A stretch of DNA of 64,000 bases from DATARH01 sp036489765 (GTDB lineage: Bacteria; Pseudomonadota; Alphaproteobacteria; ATCC43930; CGMCC-115725): positions 8,507-72,506 of the forward strand of contig DASXFE010000061.1 of NCBI GenBank assembly GCA_036489765.1, given 5' to 3'. The notes under the pieces are model-generated. The model made no database searches, was not told the origin of the DNA, and saw only the letters and a list, made by a program, of their open reading frames with translations. The stretch's first letter is position 1, and each line of letters starts with the position of its first letter. A program made the translations under genes and the position numbers. Shown one piece after another: positions 1 through 8,981 of the stretch.

Positions 1-615
1 ACGGCCTGCTCGGGTTGAACGGGGAGAGACTTTGGTCCCGGATCGCCATCATGCCACGCGCCCACCTTGACGGGCGACTGCGGAACGGCATGCCCGCGGG
101 GAAAGGCGAAAGGACCGAGCGATGGCGGTAATCGACGTTCATCGGGATGACCCTCAGCGCGGCCGAGGCGAGCGGAAAGGGCGGCCGCTTCCTGATCGGG
201 TGCCTTCGACGCGGCGGGGAGATCATCGCGTCGCAGCCCGGTGCGCGCGAACCACGCACACGGTCTTTCGGCGCCCCTCCGGTCAGGCGATAAGCCCACC
301 TGCCTGCGCCGTCCCCGCGCGTAGATTGCGGGACCTGCAGCCACAATCGCCGCGGGCGATGCAAATCGGGATGGTCCCGCAGCCCAAAGCGGGGTAGCCT
401 CCCAATGCGCGAATATACGAGTAGTGTGGTGGGAGCCGCGCTTCCACCGGGTTGGCATCAAATTAAGCACCGCCTGAAGCCGTTCTGCAGAAGTGCTCGC
501 GGAATCCGAGTACCCACCTTCGTCGAGACTGCGCTGCCAAAGCGTAAGTTGGATCAGGCGACCGGTAGCATCTCTCTGCGGGTATTTGCCATGTAAGCAA
601 ATTCAGGAGGAACAA
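1..615. other. left-edge stretch without a convincing gene
   Basis: I see no supported gene here. A reading frame open from the window edge (bases 3-131, plus strand, ending in TAA) could be the last 42 codons of a gene starting outside the window, but nothing in it is recognisable. Two short ORFs (122-397 and 405-596) have no good ribosome binding site and look like chance high-GC frames. The segment from about 400 to 600 is visibly less GC-rich than the genes around it, which fits an intergenic leader before the gene at 616. Confidence 0.5.
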
Positions 616-3258
616 ATGCCGAGTGCTGGAACGTCCACGAACCTGACCAACTCTACGACGACGGTACCCAAGGCAACTTATGTTCCGTTAAAGGTCCCAC
701 AGGACGAAAGAACAAAGACGGCGCTCGCCAGATCCGGCGGCGCGGTCAGGAAATCCGGCTTTATTCGCGGCCTCAACCTGCAATCGGGGGAGGTGGACGC
801 AGTCAGTGCCGCGCTCACCTCGGCCGGCGCGACCTGGCATGCCCCAAGCCCGCTGATTGCGTTGGCGAAGTCGTTCGAAGGTTCGACGATCCCCTCCGCG
901 CTTCCAACGGCGGCGCAGTTCGCTTCCGTCCCCGACGCCGACGTGGTCGCGTTTGCCAATGCGCTCGTCGGCGTTCGCCGCAAGGCTGTGACGGACGCGT
1001 CGGCCCGCGGCACCGACGCGGCCGACGAGGACAAGATCGCCGCGGCGACGAACCTGTACAACACGGCCCTCGTGGGAGCCAACACGTCCAGCGGCTCTTC
1101 CGATTCGACCACCTCCCCAATCGGCATGCTCAACCTGGAGCGGATCGAGATGACGCCCGCCGGCGTCGAGCGCGGCGGCCTGATCGCGACAATCCCGCTG
1201 GCCCCGAAGGAACGAACCGTCGTCGTGCAGCAGGAATGGTCGGTGATCACGCAGGAATTCACGTCGATCGTCACCGACTCGCTGGACAATTACAGCGAGA
1301 CCGGCGTCACCGACAACACCCAGCTCTCGCAGTCGACGACATCGCAGGTCGCGCATTCGAATCAATTCAATATCAATAGCTCGGTCAGCGGCAGCTACGG
1401 GTTTGTCACTGCCTCGGTGGCGACCGGCTTCGCCACGCAGGACCAGAGTTCACAATCCGCAACGGACTCCCGGCAGCATTCGGTGCAGACGACGCAAAAA
1501 GCCTCGTCGCGGTCGACCCAGTCGCACAAGACGACGATTTCGACATCGACGACGACGGGGAGCTCAAACGCGAACACCCGCATGCTCGAAAACCCGAGCG
1601 CAACCGATCCGATGCGCATCGATTATTTCAGCATCATGCGCAAATGGTATTGCGCCCTGTATCGCTACGGACTCCGGCTGACCTACGACGTCACGGTCCC
1701 CGAGCCGGGCGCGACAATGCGCGAGATCTACGAACAGCTTGCTGTCTTACAGCAGTCGGCCGGCGAGCAGTTCGTCTTCGACATCAAGCACTCGGACATT
1801 ACCGCCGATGTCAAATCCGGAGAGAGCGAACCCCATTATCTCGTCCTGGCCGACCGGTATTCGGTCGATGCGCCTCCTCCGCCGTCACCGGCGGTATCGA
1901 TCGTCCAGGTGGGGCCCGTCTATTTTTCCAATACCGACAACGTCAAACCGGTGACGTTTACCGTTCCCAACAATTATTGGATCCAGTCGATTACGTCGAC
2001 TGCGCAGATAGGGGACAGCGACGGCGCGAATGACCCCTTGTTTGTCATCGGCACCACTGTGGGGCAGTTTCCCCGAGACAACCCGCCCCCCGATTTGTGT
2101 GCCGGCAACAGCTATCTTTGGCACCAGTCCGGAACGCTGTCGATCACGATCCTTTACGTCACCAGTTCCAGCGAGCATTCGGGAGAATTATTCTTCAGCG
2201 TCAATTGCGTGCCGACGGACACCGCGATGGCGCAGTGGCAAAGCACAGTGTGGAGCGCGCTCTACAACGCCGCGCAAAACCAGTTCTACGCGCAGCAGCA
2301 ACAGATCGCTGCCCAGATCACTGCGCTGCAGGACAAAATCACCAATGTCGACACGTTGACACTTCGTCGCGAAGAAAACGACGAGATCATGAAATGCGCG
2401 CTCCGCTGGCTGCTGGGCGACAATTTCGAATTCATGCCGAAGAACGTCGTCAACCTGTTCAAAAAGGCGAGCGGCGCCAACGAGCAATATGGCGTCGCAT
2501 TCACGGGTAACGATACCGGACTGACGAGCAATGACTGGTCGATCGTCAAGCAAAACGAGGACCGCATCAATTTCATCAACCAGGCGATCGACTGGGATAA
2601 TGTCATCTATTTCGTCTATTCGTATTTCTGGGACGATCCGAGGTCCTGGGATTTCATCCGCCAGATCCAGCATCCGGACTCCACCCGCCAGGCGTTCCTG
2701 CGCGCGGGCAGCGCGCGCATCGTTCTCACGGTGCGGCAGGGCTGGGAACTCGCGTGGACGTATTTCGTGGAGTTCGGTTCGACGTCGATGCCGAACCCGC
2801 TGCCGAGCCACCCGTATTTGACGATCGCCCAGCAGATCCAGGACTACGACTCGATCAATTACCCCGGGATTCCGCCGGCCGATCCGGATGGCGGCGGCCC
2901 GATCGACGACGGCACGCCCCAGGTCGGGACTACCTGCGATATCGTCCTCAGCCCGACTACGTCGCCGGTGACGATCGCGGTCGCCGACAGCACCGGATTT
3001 GTCGCCGGAGCGACCGCGATTATCGATACCTGGGAGTCCGGCGCCATGGAGTACACGACGATCACCGGGGTCCCGGACGCGACCCACATCATCGTGCAGG
3101 CGCTGGGCAAGGCGCACGATCCCGCGCAAAACCAGAACCAGCCGTATCCGATCGTGCAGGCCGGCGAGTCGGGGCTGCTGATCGCGGAATGGTTCGAGTA
3201 TACGCCGACATCAGGCGTCGATATCGCGGTCACCAGCAACCTCGCAACCATCGCGTGA
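616..3258 (+). CDS. 880-residue protein of unknown function
   Basis: The start is set by an AGGAGG ribosome binding site at 605-610, five bases before the ATG; an upstream in-frame ATG at 493 has none. There is no signal peptide and no clear membrane segment. Around residues 245-330 the protein is very rich in Ser, Thr and Gln. A conserved-looking block with Trp and Tyr (MRKWYCALYRYGLRLTYDV) follows near residues 340-360. A Gln-rich, probably coiled-coil stretch (QFYAQQQQIAAQITALQDKI) lies near residue 560, then LRREENDEIMK and LRWLLG. The last 100 residues look like a separate small beta domain. I do not recognise the family. The next two genes are co-directional and lectin- or adhesin-like, so a role at the surface or as a cargo protein is possible, but this is only inference from position. 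Confidence 0.75.
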   Translation: MPSAGTSTNLTNSTTTVPKATYVPLKVPQDERTKTALARSGGAVRKSGFIRGLNLQSGEVDAVSAALTSAGATWHAPSPLIALAKSFEGSTIPSALPTAAQFASVPDADVVAFANALVGVRRKAVTDASARGTDAADEDKIAAATNLYNTALVGANTSSGSSDSTTSPIGMLNLERIEMTPAGVERGGLIATIPLAPKERTVVVQQEWSVITQEFTSIVTDSLDNYSETGVTDNTQLSQSTTSQVAHSNQFNINSSVSGSYGFVTASVATGFATQDQSSQSATDSRQHSVQTTQKASSRSTQSHKTTISTSTTTGSSNANTRMLENPSATDPMRIDYFSIMRKWYCALYRYGLRLTYDVTVPEPGATMREIYEQLAVLQQSAGEQFVFDIKHSDITADVKSGESEPHYLVLADRYSVDAPPPPSPAVSIVQVGPVYFSNTDNVKPVTFTVPNNYWIQSITSTAQIGDSDGANDPLFVIGTTVGQFPRDNPPPDLCAGNSYLWHQSGTLSITILYVTSSSEHSGELFFSVNCVPTDTAMAQWQSTVWSALYNAAQNQFYAQQQQIAAQITALQDKITNVDTLTLRREENDEIMKCALRWLLGDNFEFMPKNVVNLFKKASGANEQYGVAFTGNDTGLTSNDWSIVKQNEDRINFINQAIDWDNVIYFVYSYFWDDPRSWDFIRQIQHPDSTRQAFLRAGSARIVLTVRQGWELAWTYFVEFGSTSMPNPLPSHPYLTIAQQIQDYDSINYPGIPPADPDGGGPIDDGTPQVGTTCDIVLSPTTSPVTIAVADSTGFVAGATAIIDTWESGAMEYTTITGVPDATHIIVQALGKAHDPAQNQNQPYPIVQAGESGLLIAEWFEYTPTSGVDIAVTSNLATIA

Positions 3259-3326
3259 ACCCGAGCGGCGCCCGATTGGGCGCCGCGGGCCACGGGCTGC
3301 GTTCGACAGTCGGGAGGTAAGCGGGG

Positions 3327-3911
3327 GTGGGCAGCGTCATTTTCGCGATCGACCGGTTCGGGCTTCTCAACGCGTTCTCCTACGGCGCGGGCCCACCGGC
3401 CGGCTGGCAGAGCCCCGAGCTCGCCGGCTTTCCCAACCTGGTCCCGGGATCGCCGATTGCGGCGTTTGCGCAAAGCCCGACGCTGTTCACCGTGCTTGCC
3501 GTGGACCAGTCCGGGGCGATGAACATCGGTTCGTTCGACGCCGGCGGCGGTTGGCAGGACGTCGACACGATCGGGGAGTCCAGCTTTGCGCCGGGCTCCC
3601 ACATAACGGTGTTGGCAGGCGCGTCCGGGGCTCACGTTGCGCTGCTGATCGACCAGAACGGCGTTTTCAACGTCTTCACCGTGGACGCGAGCGGCGTCTG
3701 GGAAGGCCCTGACAGCTATGGCAGCGCCGTCTTTATATCGGGATCGCCGCTTCTGGCCTGCGCCCTGACCGCGACCCAAACCAGTGTCGGTGCGGTCGAC
3801 CGCAACGGGGTGCTCAACATTTTCACCTACGACACGACGATCGGCTGGAGCGGCCCCGATACGGTGGGCAACTCCAACTTCACGGCCGGCTCGCCGATGG
3901 CGTCGCTGTGA
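3327..3911 (+). CDS. small beta-propeller-like repeat protein, lectin-like
   Basis: GTG start preceded by GGGAGGT at 3312-3318. The 194 residues are four tandem repeats of about 48 residues. Each has the form (V/A)xxxDxxGxxNxFxxDxxxxWxGPDxxGxxxFxPGSPxxxx; repeats begin near residues 4, 54, 103 and 153. This pattern (D-x-x-G-x-hydrophobic-N, then a Trp, then a closing PGSP) resembles bacterial fucose/sugar-binding propeller lectins of the PLL type and tectonin-like repeats. Four repeats would not close a seven-bladed propeller alone, so it may assemble as a multimer. There is no signal peptide. It lies between two genes of unknown function in the same direction. Sugar binding is inferred from repeat shape only. 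Confidence 0.6.
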   Translation: MGSVIFAIDRFGLLNAFSYGAGPPAGWQSPELAGFPNLVPGSPIAAFAQSPTLFTVLAVDQSGAMNIGSFDAGGGWQDVDTIGESSFAPGSHITVLAGASGAHVALLIDQNGVFNVFTVDASGVWEGPDSYGSAVFISGSPLLACALTATQTSVGAVDRNGVLNIFTYDTTIGWSGPDTVGNSNFTAGSPMASL

Positions 3912-3955
3912 TCGTGGGCCCGCCGCACGTGACCGCGCGCGAGAGGGAGTGAGGC

Positions 3956-5593
3956 TTGCCCGGACAAACCGCGCTGCAGGTGATCGACGCCAACGGCAAT
4001 CCGGTTGCCGGGGCGGCGGTGACGATGCCCGGGAGTTCCTTCAACGCCAAGACCGACAAGACCGGCGCCGCCACCCTGCCGGTCGGTGGCGGGCAGGCGC
4101 TGACGATGCGCGTGACCCATCCGAATTTCGTCACCGAGGATGTCGCCTTCAAGCCCGATGTGGCGACCGGGAAATGGAACAACGCCCTTGTCAGCCGCAC
4201 TGCTTCGGGCGGCAATGCATCGCTGCGGCTGCAGCTAGGCCGCTGTGCCGTGGTGCCGACGGTTGTGATGTCCGACAGCGATGTCGAGGCGCTGGCGAAG
4301 AAGCCGGCATCGGCTGCCGACCCCAAGGCTGCCCTGCTGTTCGAGCCCCCCGCGCATCCCGGGCTCCACGCGTATCGCTTTCAATGGTGGGCCGAGTGGG
4401 ACACCCGCTGCGCCCGAAAAACGCTGCTTCCGACCAGCACGCCGGCCGCGACCGCCAAGGGTTGGGACAGGTTTCAGACAGAGACCGTCAAGGGGGTACA
4501 GCCGGCGAACCATGGCCGGTTTTTCTGGTTGACCTATCCGCAACAGCCGGCCGACAACCAGTTCGTGGTCGCCGTGTGGTCGGCCAATCTCCCGGAGAAC
4601 CAGAAAAACCCGGTCAGCACCCTCGACATGTGGGTGTTCTACAGCCCCACGACCCAGACCTATCAGGGGAACTACCCGTTCGGCCTGGTTCCGGATCCCC
4701 ATGGAGGGCCCGCAAACCAGCCGTACATGTCGCTGGCTTCGCGATACCTGCTCAACGAATACGGGTTCATCTACGAGACGGCCGCCAAGGACAATCCGGC
4801 CGTGCTGGTGATGCCGATCTGCAGGCGGGGCGACTGGGGCCCGTTTGCCAGCGCGGAAGGGGTGTACCGCCTGCTGCGCGAGGTCGCCGTGTTCCTCCAG
4901 CGCGAGTGCCGTACCAGCTTTCTCGGCCGGTCGCAAAAGGGCTATGTCGCGATCGACGGGCTGGCCGGCGCCAGCTTGCGAGACCCGAAAGCGCCCGGGA
5001 TCGAGGCGGACGATTTTGGCCAGACGCCGGCGGTCGGCTCGGTCGGCGTCGGGTTCTTCAGCACCGGCGCCGCGCCCGCGAAGCAGGTCATGGCGACGCG
5101 CCCGGGCGGAGGGGTCGCCGGCGGTCTCAACAGCCAGCTCTGGGGCACGCCGGCCGGTTCCGGCGCCGATCCCAATGCGGCATGGACCGCCTCCTGGACC
5201 GAGCTTTGGGACATGGACGGTTTCCACCCGAACACGGGCGGCTGGACCAATTACGTGAAGCTGCTGGGCCAATGGTACGGACAGAGCTCCTCTCGCAAAT
5301 TCAGGCTCTGCCATTCCTCGGGCCGATCGCCCCCCGACCCCAAGACCAGCTCCGATCCGTTTTGGCAATCCCTGGTAAAGGCGGGCCTGACCGTCGATCA
5401 AACCGTGCCCGCGTCGGGCGCGTTCGGCACCGCGCACGAGCTTCAGGGGACGCGCTGGGCCGCCGTGCGCTTCGACAACTCGTACATCGACGGCGGCGCC
5501 CAGGGCGTCTATCCGGAGCTCTACGGCAAGGATGCGCACCACGCGACCTGCGTTGTCGGGTTTAGCTACGGAAGGGCGCTGACGAGCCTGTAG
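3956..5593 (+). CDS. 545-residue protein with N-terminal carboxypeptidase-regulatory-like domain
   Basis: TTG start with GAGAGGGAG seven bases upstream. Residues 1-85 look like an Ig-like 'carboxypeptidase regulatory' fold: VIDANGNPVAGAAVTM, then a DKTGxAxLPVGGG turn. The rest (about 100-545) is an enzyme- or binding-like globular domain with many Trp residues and a C-terminal FDNSYIDGGAQGVYP block; I cannot assign it. No signal peptide is seen. It is the third gene of a plus-strand set and ends only 17 bases from the convergent fucose synthase gene. Unknown function; a carbohydrate-active or adhesive role would suit its neighbours. Confidence 0.6.
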   Translation: MPGQTALQVIDANGNPVAGAAVTMPGSSFNAKTDKTGAATLPVGGGQALTMRVTHPNFVTEDVAFKPDVATGKWNNALVSRTASGGNASLRLQLGRCAVVPTVVMSDSDVEALAKKPASAADPKAALLFEPPAHPGLHAYRFQWWAEWDTRCARKTLLPTSTPAATAKGWDRFQTETVKGVQPANHGRFFWLTYPQQPADNQFVVAVWSANLPENQKNPVSTLDMWVFYSPTTQTYQGNYPFGLVPDPHGGPANQPYMSLASRYLLNEYGFIYETAAKDNPAVLVMPICRRGDWGPFASAEGVYRLLREVAVFLQRECRTSFLGRSQKGYVAIDGLAGASLRDPKAPGIEADDFGQTPAVGSVGVGFFSTGAAPAKQVMATRPGGGVAGGLNSQLWGTPAGSGADPNAAWTASWTELWDMDGFHPNTGGWTNYVKLLGQWYGQSSSRKFRLCHSSGRSPPDPKTSSDPFWQSLVKAGLTVDQTVPASGAFGTAHELQGTRWAAVRFDNSYIDGGAQGVYPELYGKDAHHATCVVGFSYGRALTSL

Positions 5594-5610
5594 CGCTTTT
5601 CGCTTTATGT

Positions 5611-6579
5611 TTACGGCGCTACCCGAGTAGCTGTGGTGCCTGCCGGCCCGTTCTCCCGGTACCAGCGATAGATGTCCCGGATTCCGGTCTCGAGCCCGAT
5701 GCGGGGCGCCCAGCCGAGCGCGGTCAGCCTGGTCACGTCGACGAGCTTGCGCGGCATGCCGTCGGGCTTGCCGCGATCAAAGACGAAATCGCCGCGAAAT
5801 CCGGCTATGTGTCCGATGAGCCGGGCGAGCTCGGCGATCGCGATGTCGTGGCCGCAGCCGATATTGATGTGCTGCTCCTCCGACCAGTTGCGCATCACAA
5901 AGATCGACGCATCGGCGAGGTCGTCGACATGAAGAAACTCGCGGCGAGGCTCGCCGCTGCCCCAGATTTCGACGGTCGGGGCCCCGCGGACCACGGCCTC
6001 GTGGATGCGCCGCAGCAACGCCGCGAGCACGTGGCTCGTCAGCGGGTCGAAATTATCCCCCGGCCCGTAAAGATTGGTCGGCATCACCGAGATGAAATCG
6101 TTGCCGTGCTGGCGCCGGTAGGCCGCACAGAGCTTGAGCCCTGCGATCTTGGCGACGGCGTACCACTCGTTGGTCGGTTCCAGCGGTCCGGTGAGGAGCG
6201 CCTCCTCGGGGATCGGCTGCGGCGCGAGGCGCGGGTAGACGCAGGTCGAGCCGAAAAACATCAGCTTCTCGACGCCGAATCGATGCGCCGCGTCGATCAC
6301 GTTCGTCGCGACCGCGAGATTGTCGTACAGGAAATCGCTCGGCCGGGCACTGTTGGCGGCGATGCCGCCGACGGTCCCCGCGGCCATGAATACAGCCTGC
6401 GGGCGATTCTGGGCGAACCATTCGTTGGCCGCGCGCTGGTCGCGCAGGTCGAGAACGGCCCTCGGCGCCGTGAGGATCGCGCAATCCTCGCTCGCCAACC
6501 GCCGCACCAGCGCGGAGCCGACCAGGCCACGGTGGCCGGCCACGTAAACCCGCTTGCCGCGAAGTTCGAAGCGTGCCAC
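5611..6579 (-). CDS. fcl: GDP-L-fucose synthase
   Basis: Extended SDR enzyme that epimerises and reduces GDP-4-keto-6-deoxy-mannose to GDP-L-fucose with NADPH. Visible features: the GxxGxxG nucleotide-binding loop as GHRGLVGS (residues 15-22), the STCVYP active-site segment (111-116), the catalytic Tyr140 and Lys144 (YAVAK), and the PTNLYGPGDNF block typical of this family. The length of 322 residues is normal. It is transcribed alone, converging on the 545-residue gene. The partner GDP-mannose 4,6-dehydratase is not in the window. Its product is the donor expected by the GT10 fucosyltransferase at 43.7 kb, so it probably serves the polysaccharide cluster despite the distance. Confidence 0.93.
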   Translation of the reverse strand: MARFELRGKRVYVAGHRGLVGSALVRRLASEDCAILTAPRAVLDLRDQRAANEWFAQNRPQAVFMAAGTVGGIAANSARPSDFLYDNLAVATNVIDAAHRFGVEKLMFFGSTCVYPRLAPQPIPEEALLTGPLEPTNEWYAVAKIAGLKLCAAYRRQHGNDFISVMPTNLYGPGDNFDPLTSHVLAALLRRIHEAVVRGAPTVEIWGSGEPRREFLHVDDLADASIFVMRNWSEEQHINIGCGHDIAIAELARLIGHIAGFRGDFVFDRGKPDGMPRKLVDVTRLTALGWAPRIGLETGIRDIYRWYRENGPAGTTATRVAP

Positions 6580-6664
6580 CCCGGCCTCTCAATCGCTCGC
6601 GCCGCCGCGACGCCGTTCCAAGACGAGCGGGCGATGCGCCCACCTCGATGCGCGAATCCATCCA

Positions 6665-6701
6665 ATCATACCCGGTTTGGCCGATCATACCCGGTTTGGC
6701 C
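6665..6701. repeat. 18-base direct repeat in an intergenic region
   Basis: The 18-base unit ATCATACCCGGTTTGGCC occurs twice in tandem (6665-6682 and 6684-6701) separated by one G, giving a 19-base period. It lies in the 226-base divergent spacer between the fucose synthase gene and the kinase gene of the RiPP operon. Such spacing, close to two helical turns, could suit a regulator binding on one face of the DNA, but it could also be simple tandem slippage. Confidence 0.6.
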
Positions 6702-6793
6702 CGGCGGCGGCTATCCGCCGGGTTGTTGTCGGGTGAGGGGCGGCGCCGGTCGAGCGGGCGGTCAAAACGGAAGCCGCCCGTCGCGATGTCGAC

Positions 6794-6808
6794 TATAATC
6801 GCCTCATG
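6794..6808 (+). promoter_or_regulatory. perfect TATAAT -10 box immediately before a leaderless start
   Basis: TATAAT at 6794-6799 ends seven bases before the ATG at 6806. Transcription from it would begin at or next to the start codon, giving a leaderless mRNA. This fits the absence of any purine-rich ribosome binding site before that ATG. No convincing -35 hexamer is seen at the normal distance, so the assignment is tentative. Confidence 0.35.
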
Positions 6809-7810
6809 CCAGAGCGTTCCCTCGCGGCGCCACGAGCGACGAAGGCCGCGTTGCAGCGCGGCTGCCCCTCCGCTCCGGCTGATCCCGGCCGGCACAGCTA
6901 TTCGGTCGCCGGGCTTTCGCTCAGCAGCGAGTTGGAGTTGCCGGGGCTCATCGGCACGGCGCCGGTCTCGGCGCCCGATGTGGTCATCTGCCAGCGTCCG
7001 GTGCTTCCGGTGATCGAGGACGCCGCGGCGGTCGGGCCCACGTGGCAGATCGCCGGCGATCGGTTCTGGCTGCGCATCCCCGGCATTGCCCGCTTTCTGT
7101 TGACCGGAGGACGCGAGATTGCCGTCGAGGTCGAAGGCGGCACCTCCGCCGACGAGGTCGCGCCGTTTCTCGTCGGCACCGTCTTCGGCATCTTGCTGCA
7201 CCAGCGAAACCATATCGCCCTTCACGCCAGCGCCGTGGAGGTGAACGGCAAGGCCGTGCTGTTCTGCGGCGCCTCGGGGGCCGGCAAGTCTACCATTTCG
7301 GCGGCGCTGACCGGGCGCGGATATCCGCTCATCGCGGACGACCTCTGCGGCATCACTCTCGCCGGAACGCCGATGGCTCACCCGGACGGGCGGCTGCTGA
7401 GGCTGTGGGAACAGACGATCGAGGGGCTCGGCCTGGGCGCGAGCCGGGGCGCTCCCGTGCGTCGGCGGCTCCAAAAGTATTATGTCGAACCGGGAAACTG
7501 GGCCACGAGCGGCCTGCCGATCGGTGCCGTTTATGCCTTGCGCGAGGCGCGACCGCCGCGGCTGCCCGGGATCGAGCGGCCGAACGCCATCGATGCCGCC
7601 TTGCTCCTGCGACGGAATGCCTATCGCCCCATGCTGGTTGCACGGACGGGCCAACGCGCCGAATACTTCAAAGCCGCCGCGGTGATCGCCGGTTCGGCGG
7701 CGGGCGTGTTCTATCTGACCTGGCCGCTCGACTTCGCCGCCATCCCCGACGTCCTCGGCTGGCTGGAGGATCACTGGGCGGAGATCGGGCTGAGGGGCCG
7801 CGCGACGTGA
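6806..7810 (+). CDS. HprK-like serine kinase of a RiPP (lasso-type) cluster
   Basis: P-loop protein of 334 residues related to the C-terminal kinase domain of HPr kinase. The Walker A motif is GASGAGKST (155-163), preceded by the family's ALHASAVEVNGKAVLFCG strand; ADD at 177-179 corresponds to the acidic catalytic/magnesium segment. The N-terminal 120 residues form the divergent domain seen in cluster-associated members. Related kinases in lasso clusters (for example paeninodin) phosphorylate the side chain of the C-terminal Ser; the precursor at 13.2-13.4 kb ends in three serines, which fits. It is the first gene of a tightly coupled operon, and its TGA overlaps the GTG of the sulfotransferase. 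It is not a PTS HPr kinase by context, as no HPr gene is present. The exact substrate is inferred. Confidence 0.85.
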   Translation: MPERSLAAPRATKAALQRGCPSAPADPGRHSYSVAGLSLSSELELPGLIGTAPVSAPDVVICQRPVLPVIEDAAAVGPTWQIAGDRFWLRIPGIARFLLTGGREIAVEVEGGTSADEVAPFLVGTVFGILLHQRNHIALHASAVEVNGKAVLFCGASGAGKSTISAALTGRGYPLIADDLCGITLAGTPMAHPDGRLLRLWEQTIEGLGLGASRGAPVRRRLQKYYVEPGNWATSGLPIGAVYALREARPPRLPGIERPNAIDAALLLRRNAYRPMLVARTGQRAEYFKAAAVIAGSAAGVFYLTWPLDFAAIPDVLGWLEDHWAEIGLRGRAT

Positions 7811-8709
7811 GCACCGTCTGGCTCGCATCCTATCCCAAATCAGGCAATACCTGGCTGCGGGTGCTGATCGCCAACCTGAACCCGCCGGGCAATCTGCCGA
7901 TCGACATCAACAATCTGCCGGTGAACCAGTCGCTCGCCAGCGCGCGCGAACCGTTCGACGATTTCCTGTTGATCGATTCGGGGTTGCTGACCCACGAGGA
8001 AATCGACTGCCTGCGGCCGGGTCTCCACGAAGACCTGGCGCGTCGCGAATTGGACGGCTCGGACGATGGCGTCCACTTTGCCAAGGTGCACGACGCTTAC
8101 ACCCTCAGCCCTCAGGGCGAGCCGCTGCTCGCCGGGGCGCGCGGCGCGGCGCGAGCCATCGTGATCGTCCGCGATCCGCGCGACATCGCGCTGTCGCTGG
8201 CCAACCATCGCGGAACGGCGGTCGAGGGCGCGATCGCCTTTCTCAACGATGCGAAGGCCGAGTTTTCCGGGGAATGCGATGGCCTGCCGCGCCAGTTGCG
8301 TCAAAGACTGCTGAGCTGGAGCCAACACGTCGCAAGCTGGCTGGAGCAGCGGGACATTCCGACCCACCTCGTGCGTTACGAAGACCTGACCGCGGACACG
8401 GCACGCGTGTTCGGCGACGCACTTTCTTTCGCAGGGGTTCCGGCGACGGGCGACGCCATCGAGCGCGCTGTCCGGTTTTCGGCGTTTGCGCTGTTGCAGC
8501 AGCAGGAACGCGAGGCCGGATTTTGCGAAGCGCCCCGCCCGTTTCAGGGCGGCGTCTTTTTTCGTCGCGGCCGGGCGGGCGGTTGGCGCGATGAGCTGGG
8601 GCCCGGCCAGGTCGCGCGGATCGAGGCTGAGCACGCGATGATGATGGGGCGCCTTGGCTATCGCCCGGCAAGCGTGCGAAAAGACGCACTGAGAGGGGCG
8701 GCGGCATGA
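7807..8709 (+). CDS. sulfotransferase
   Basis: Transfers sulfate from PAPS to a hydroxyl or amine. The 5'-phosphosulfate loop is YPKSGNTWLR at residues 9-18, and the 3'-phosphate-binding segment is VIVRDPRDIALSLANH near residues 119-134; both are textbook for the P-loop sulfotransferase family. The 300-residue length is normal. The GTG start overlaps the kinase stop (GTGA) and its own stop overlaps the PqqD start (ATGA). It sits between two RiPP maturation genes, and the candidate peptide core has one Tyr and three Ser, so the peptide is a plausible substrate. A small-molecule or polysaccharide acceptor cannot be excluded. Confidence 0.88.
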   Translation: MSTVWLASYPKSGNTWLRVLIANLNPPGNLPIDINNLPVNQSLASAREPFDDFLLIDSGLLTHEEIDCLRPGLHEDLARRELDGSDDGVHFAKVHDAYTLSPQGEPLLAGARGAARAIVIVRDPRDIALSLANHRGTAVEGAIAFLNDAKAEFSGECDGLPRQLRQRLLSWSQHVASWLEQRDIPTHLVRYEDLTADTARVFGDALSFAGVPATGDAIERAVRFSAFALLQQQEREAGFCEAPRPFQGGVFFRRGRAGGWRDELGPGQVARIEAEHAMMMGRLGYRPASVRKDALRGAAA

Positions 8710-8981
8710 TCGTGCGGCGGCAGGGCGATTGGATCTCCGCCAAGGTCGGCGAGGAGCTCGTCATGATGAGCGCCGAGATGGGCAATTATCTCGGGCTGAC
8801 CGCGGTCGCCGCGCGGGTGTGGGAATTGATCGCGACCCCGCGGGCCCTGGACGACATCTGCGCCGTGCTCGAAGGCGAGTTCGAGGTCACGCCGGAAACG
8901 TGCCGGGCAGAGGTCGAGCAGTTTCTGATCGAGCTGGAGAAGCATGGCGCCGTCATCCTGGATATGGCGCCGGTCGCGTAG
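8706..8981 (+). CDS. PqqD-like RiPP recognition protein (lasso B1 type)
   Basis: 91 residues of the PqqD fold, the RiPP recognition element that binds leader peptides and presents them to the protease and cyclase. Typical features are the N-terminal strands (ISAKVGEELVMMSAEMGNYLGL), the conserved LxxVAARVWELI helix, and the C-terminal helices ending in LELEKHGAV-like sequence. It overlaps the sulfotransferase upstream and the B2 gene downstream, the usual B1-B2 arrangement of split lasso systems. The expected ligand is the WQTP region of the precursor at 13194-13358. Confidence 0.9.
   Translation: MIVRRQGDWISAKVGEELVMMSAEMGNYLGLTAVAARVWELIATPRALDDICAVLEGEFEVTPETCRAEVEQFLIELEKHGAVILDMAPVA

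Noticed and set aside
3784..5565. 593-codon plus-strand ORF over the 545-residue gene
   Set aside because: Arg-rich off-frame translation; the frame starting at TTG 3956 has a ribosome site and an Ig-like domain.
6053..7828. 591-codon minus-strand ORF across fucose synthase and kinase genes
   Set aside because: Off-frame reading of the real fucose synthase followed by the antisense of the kinase; no coherent protein.
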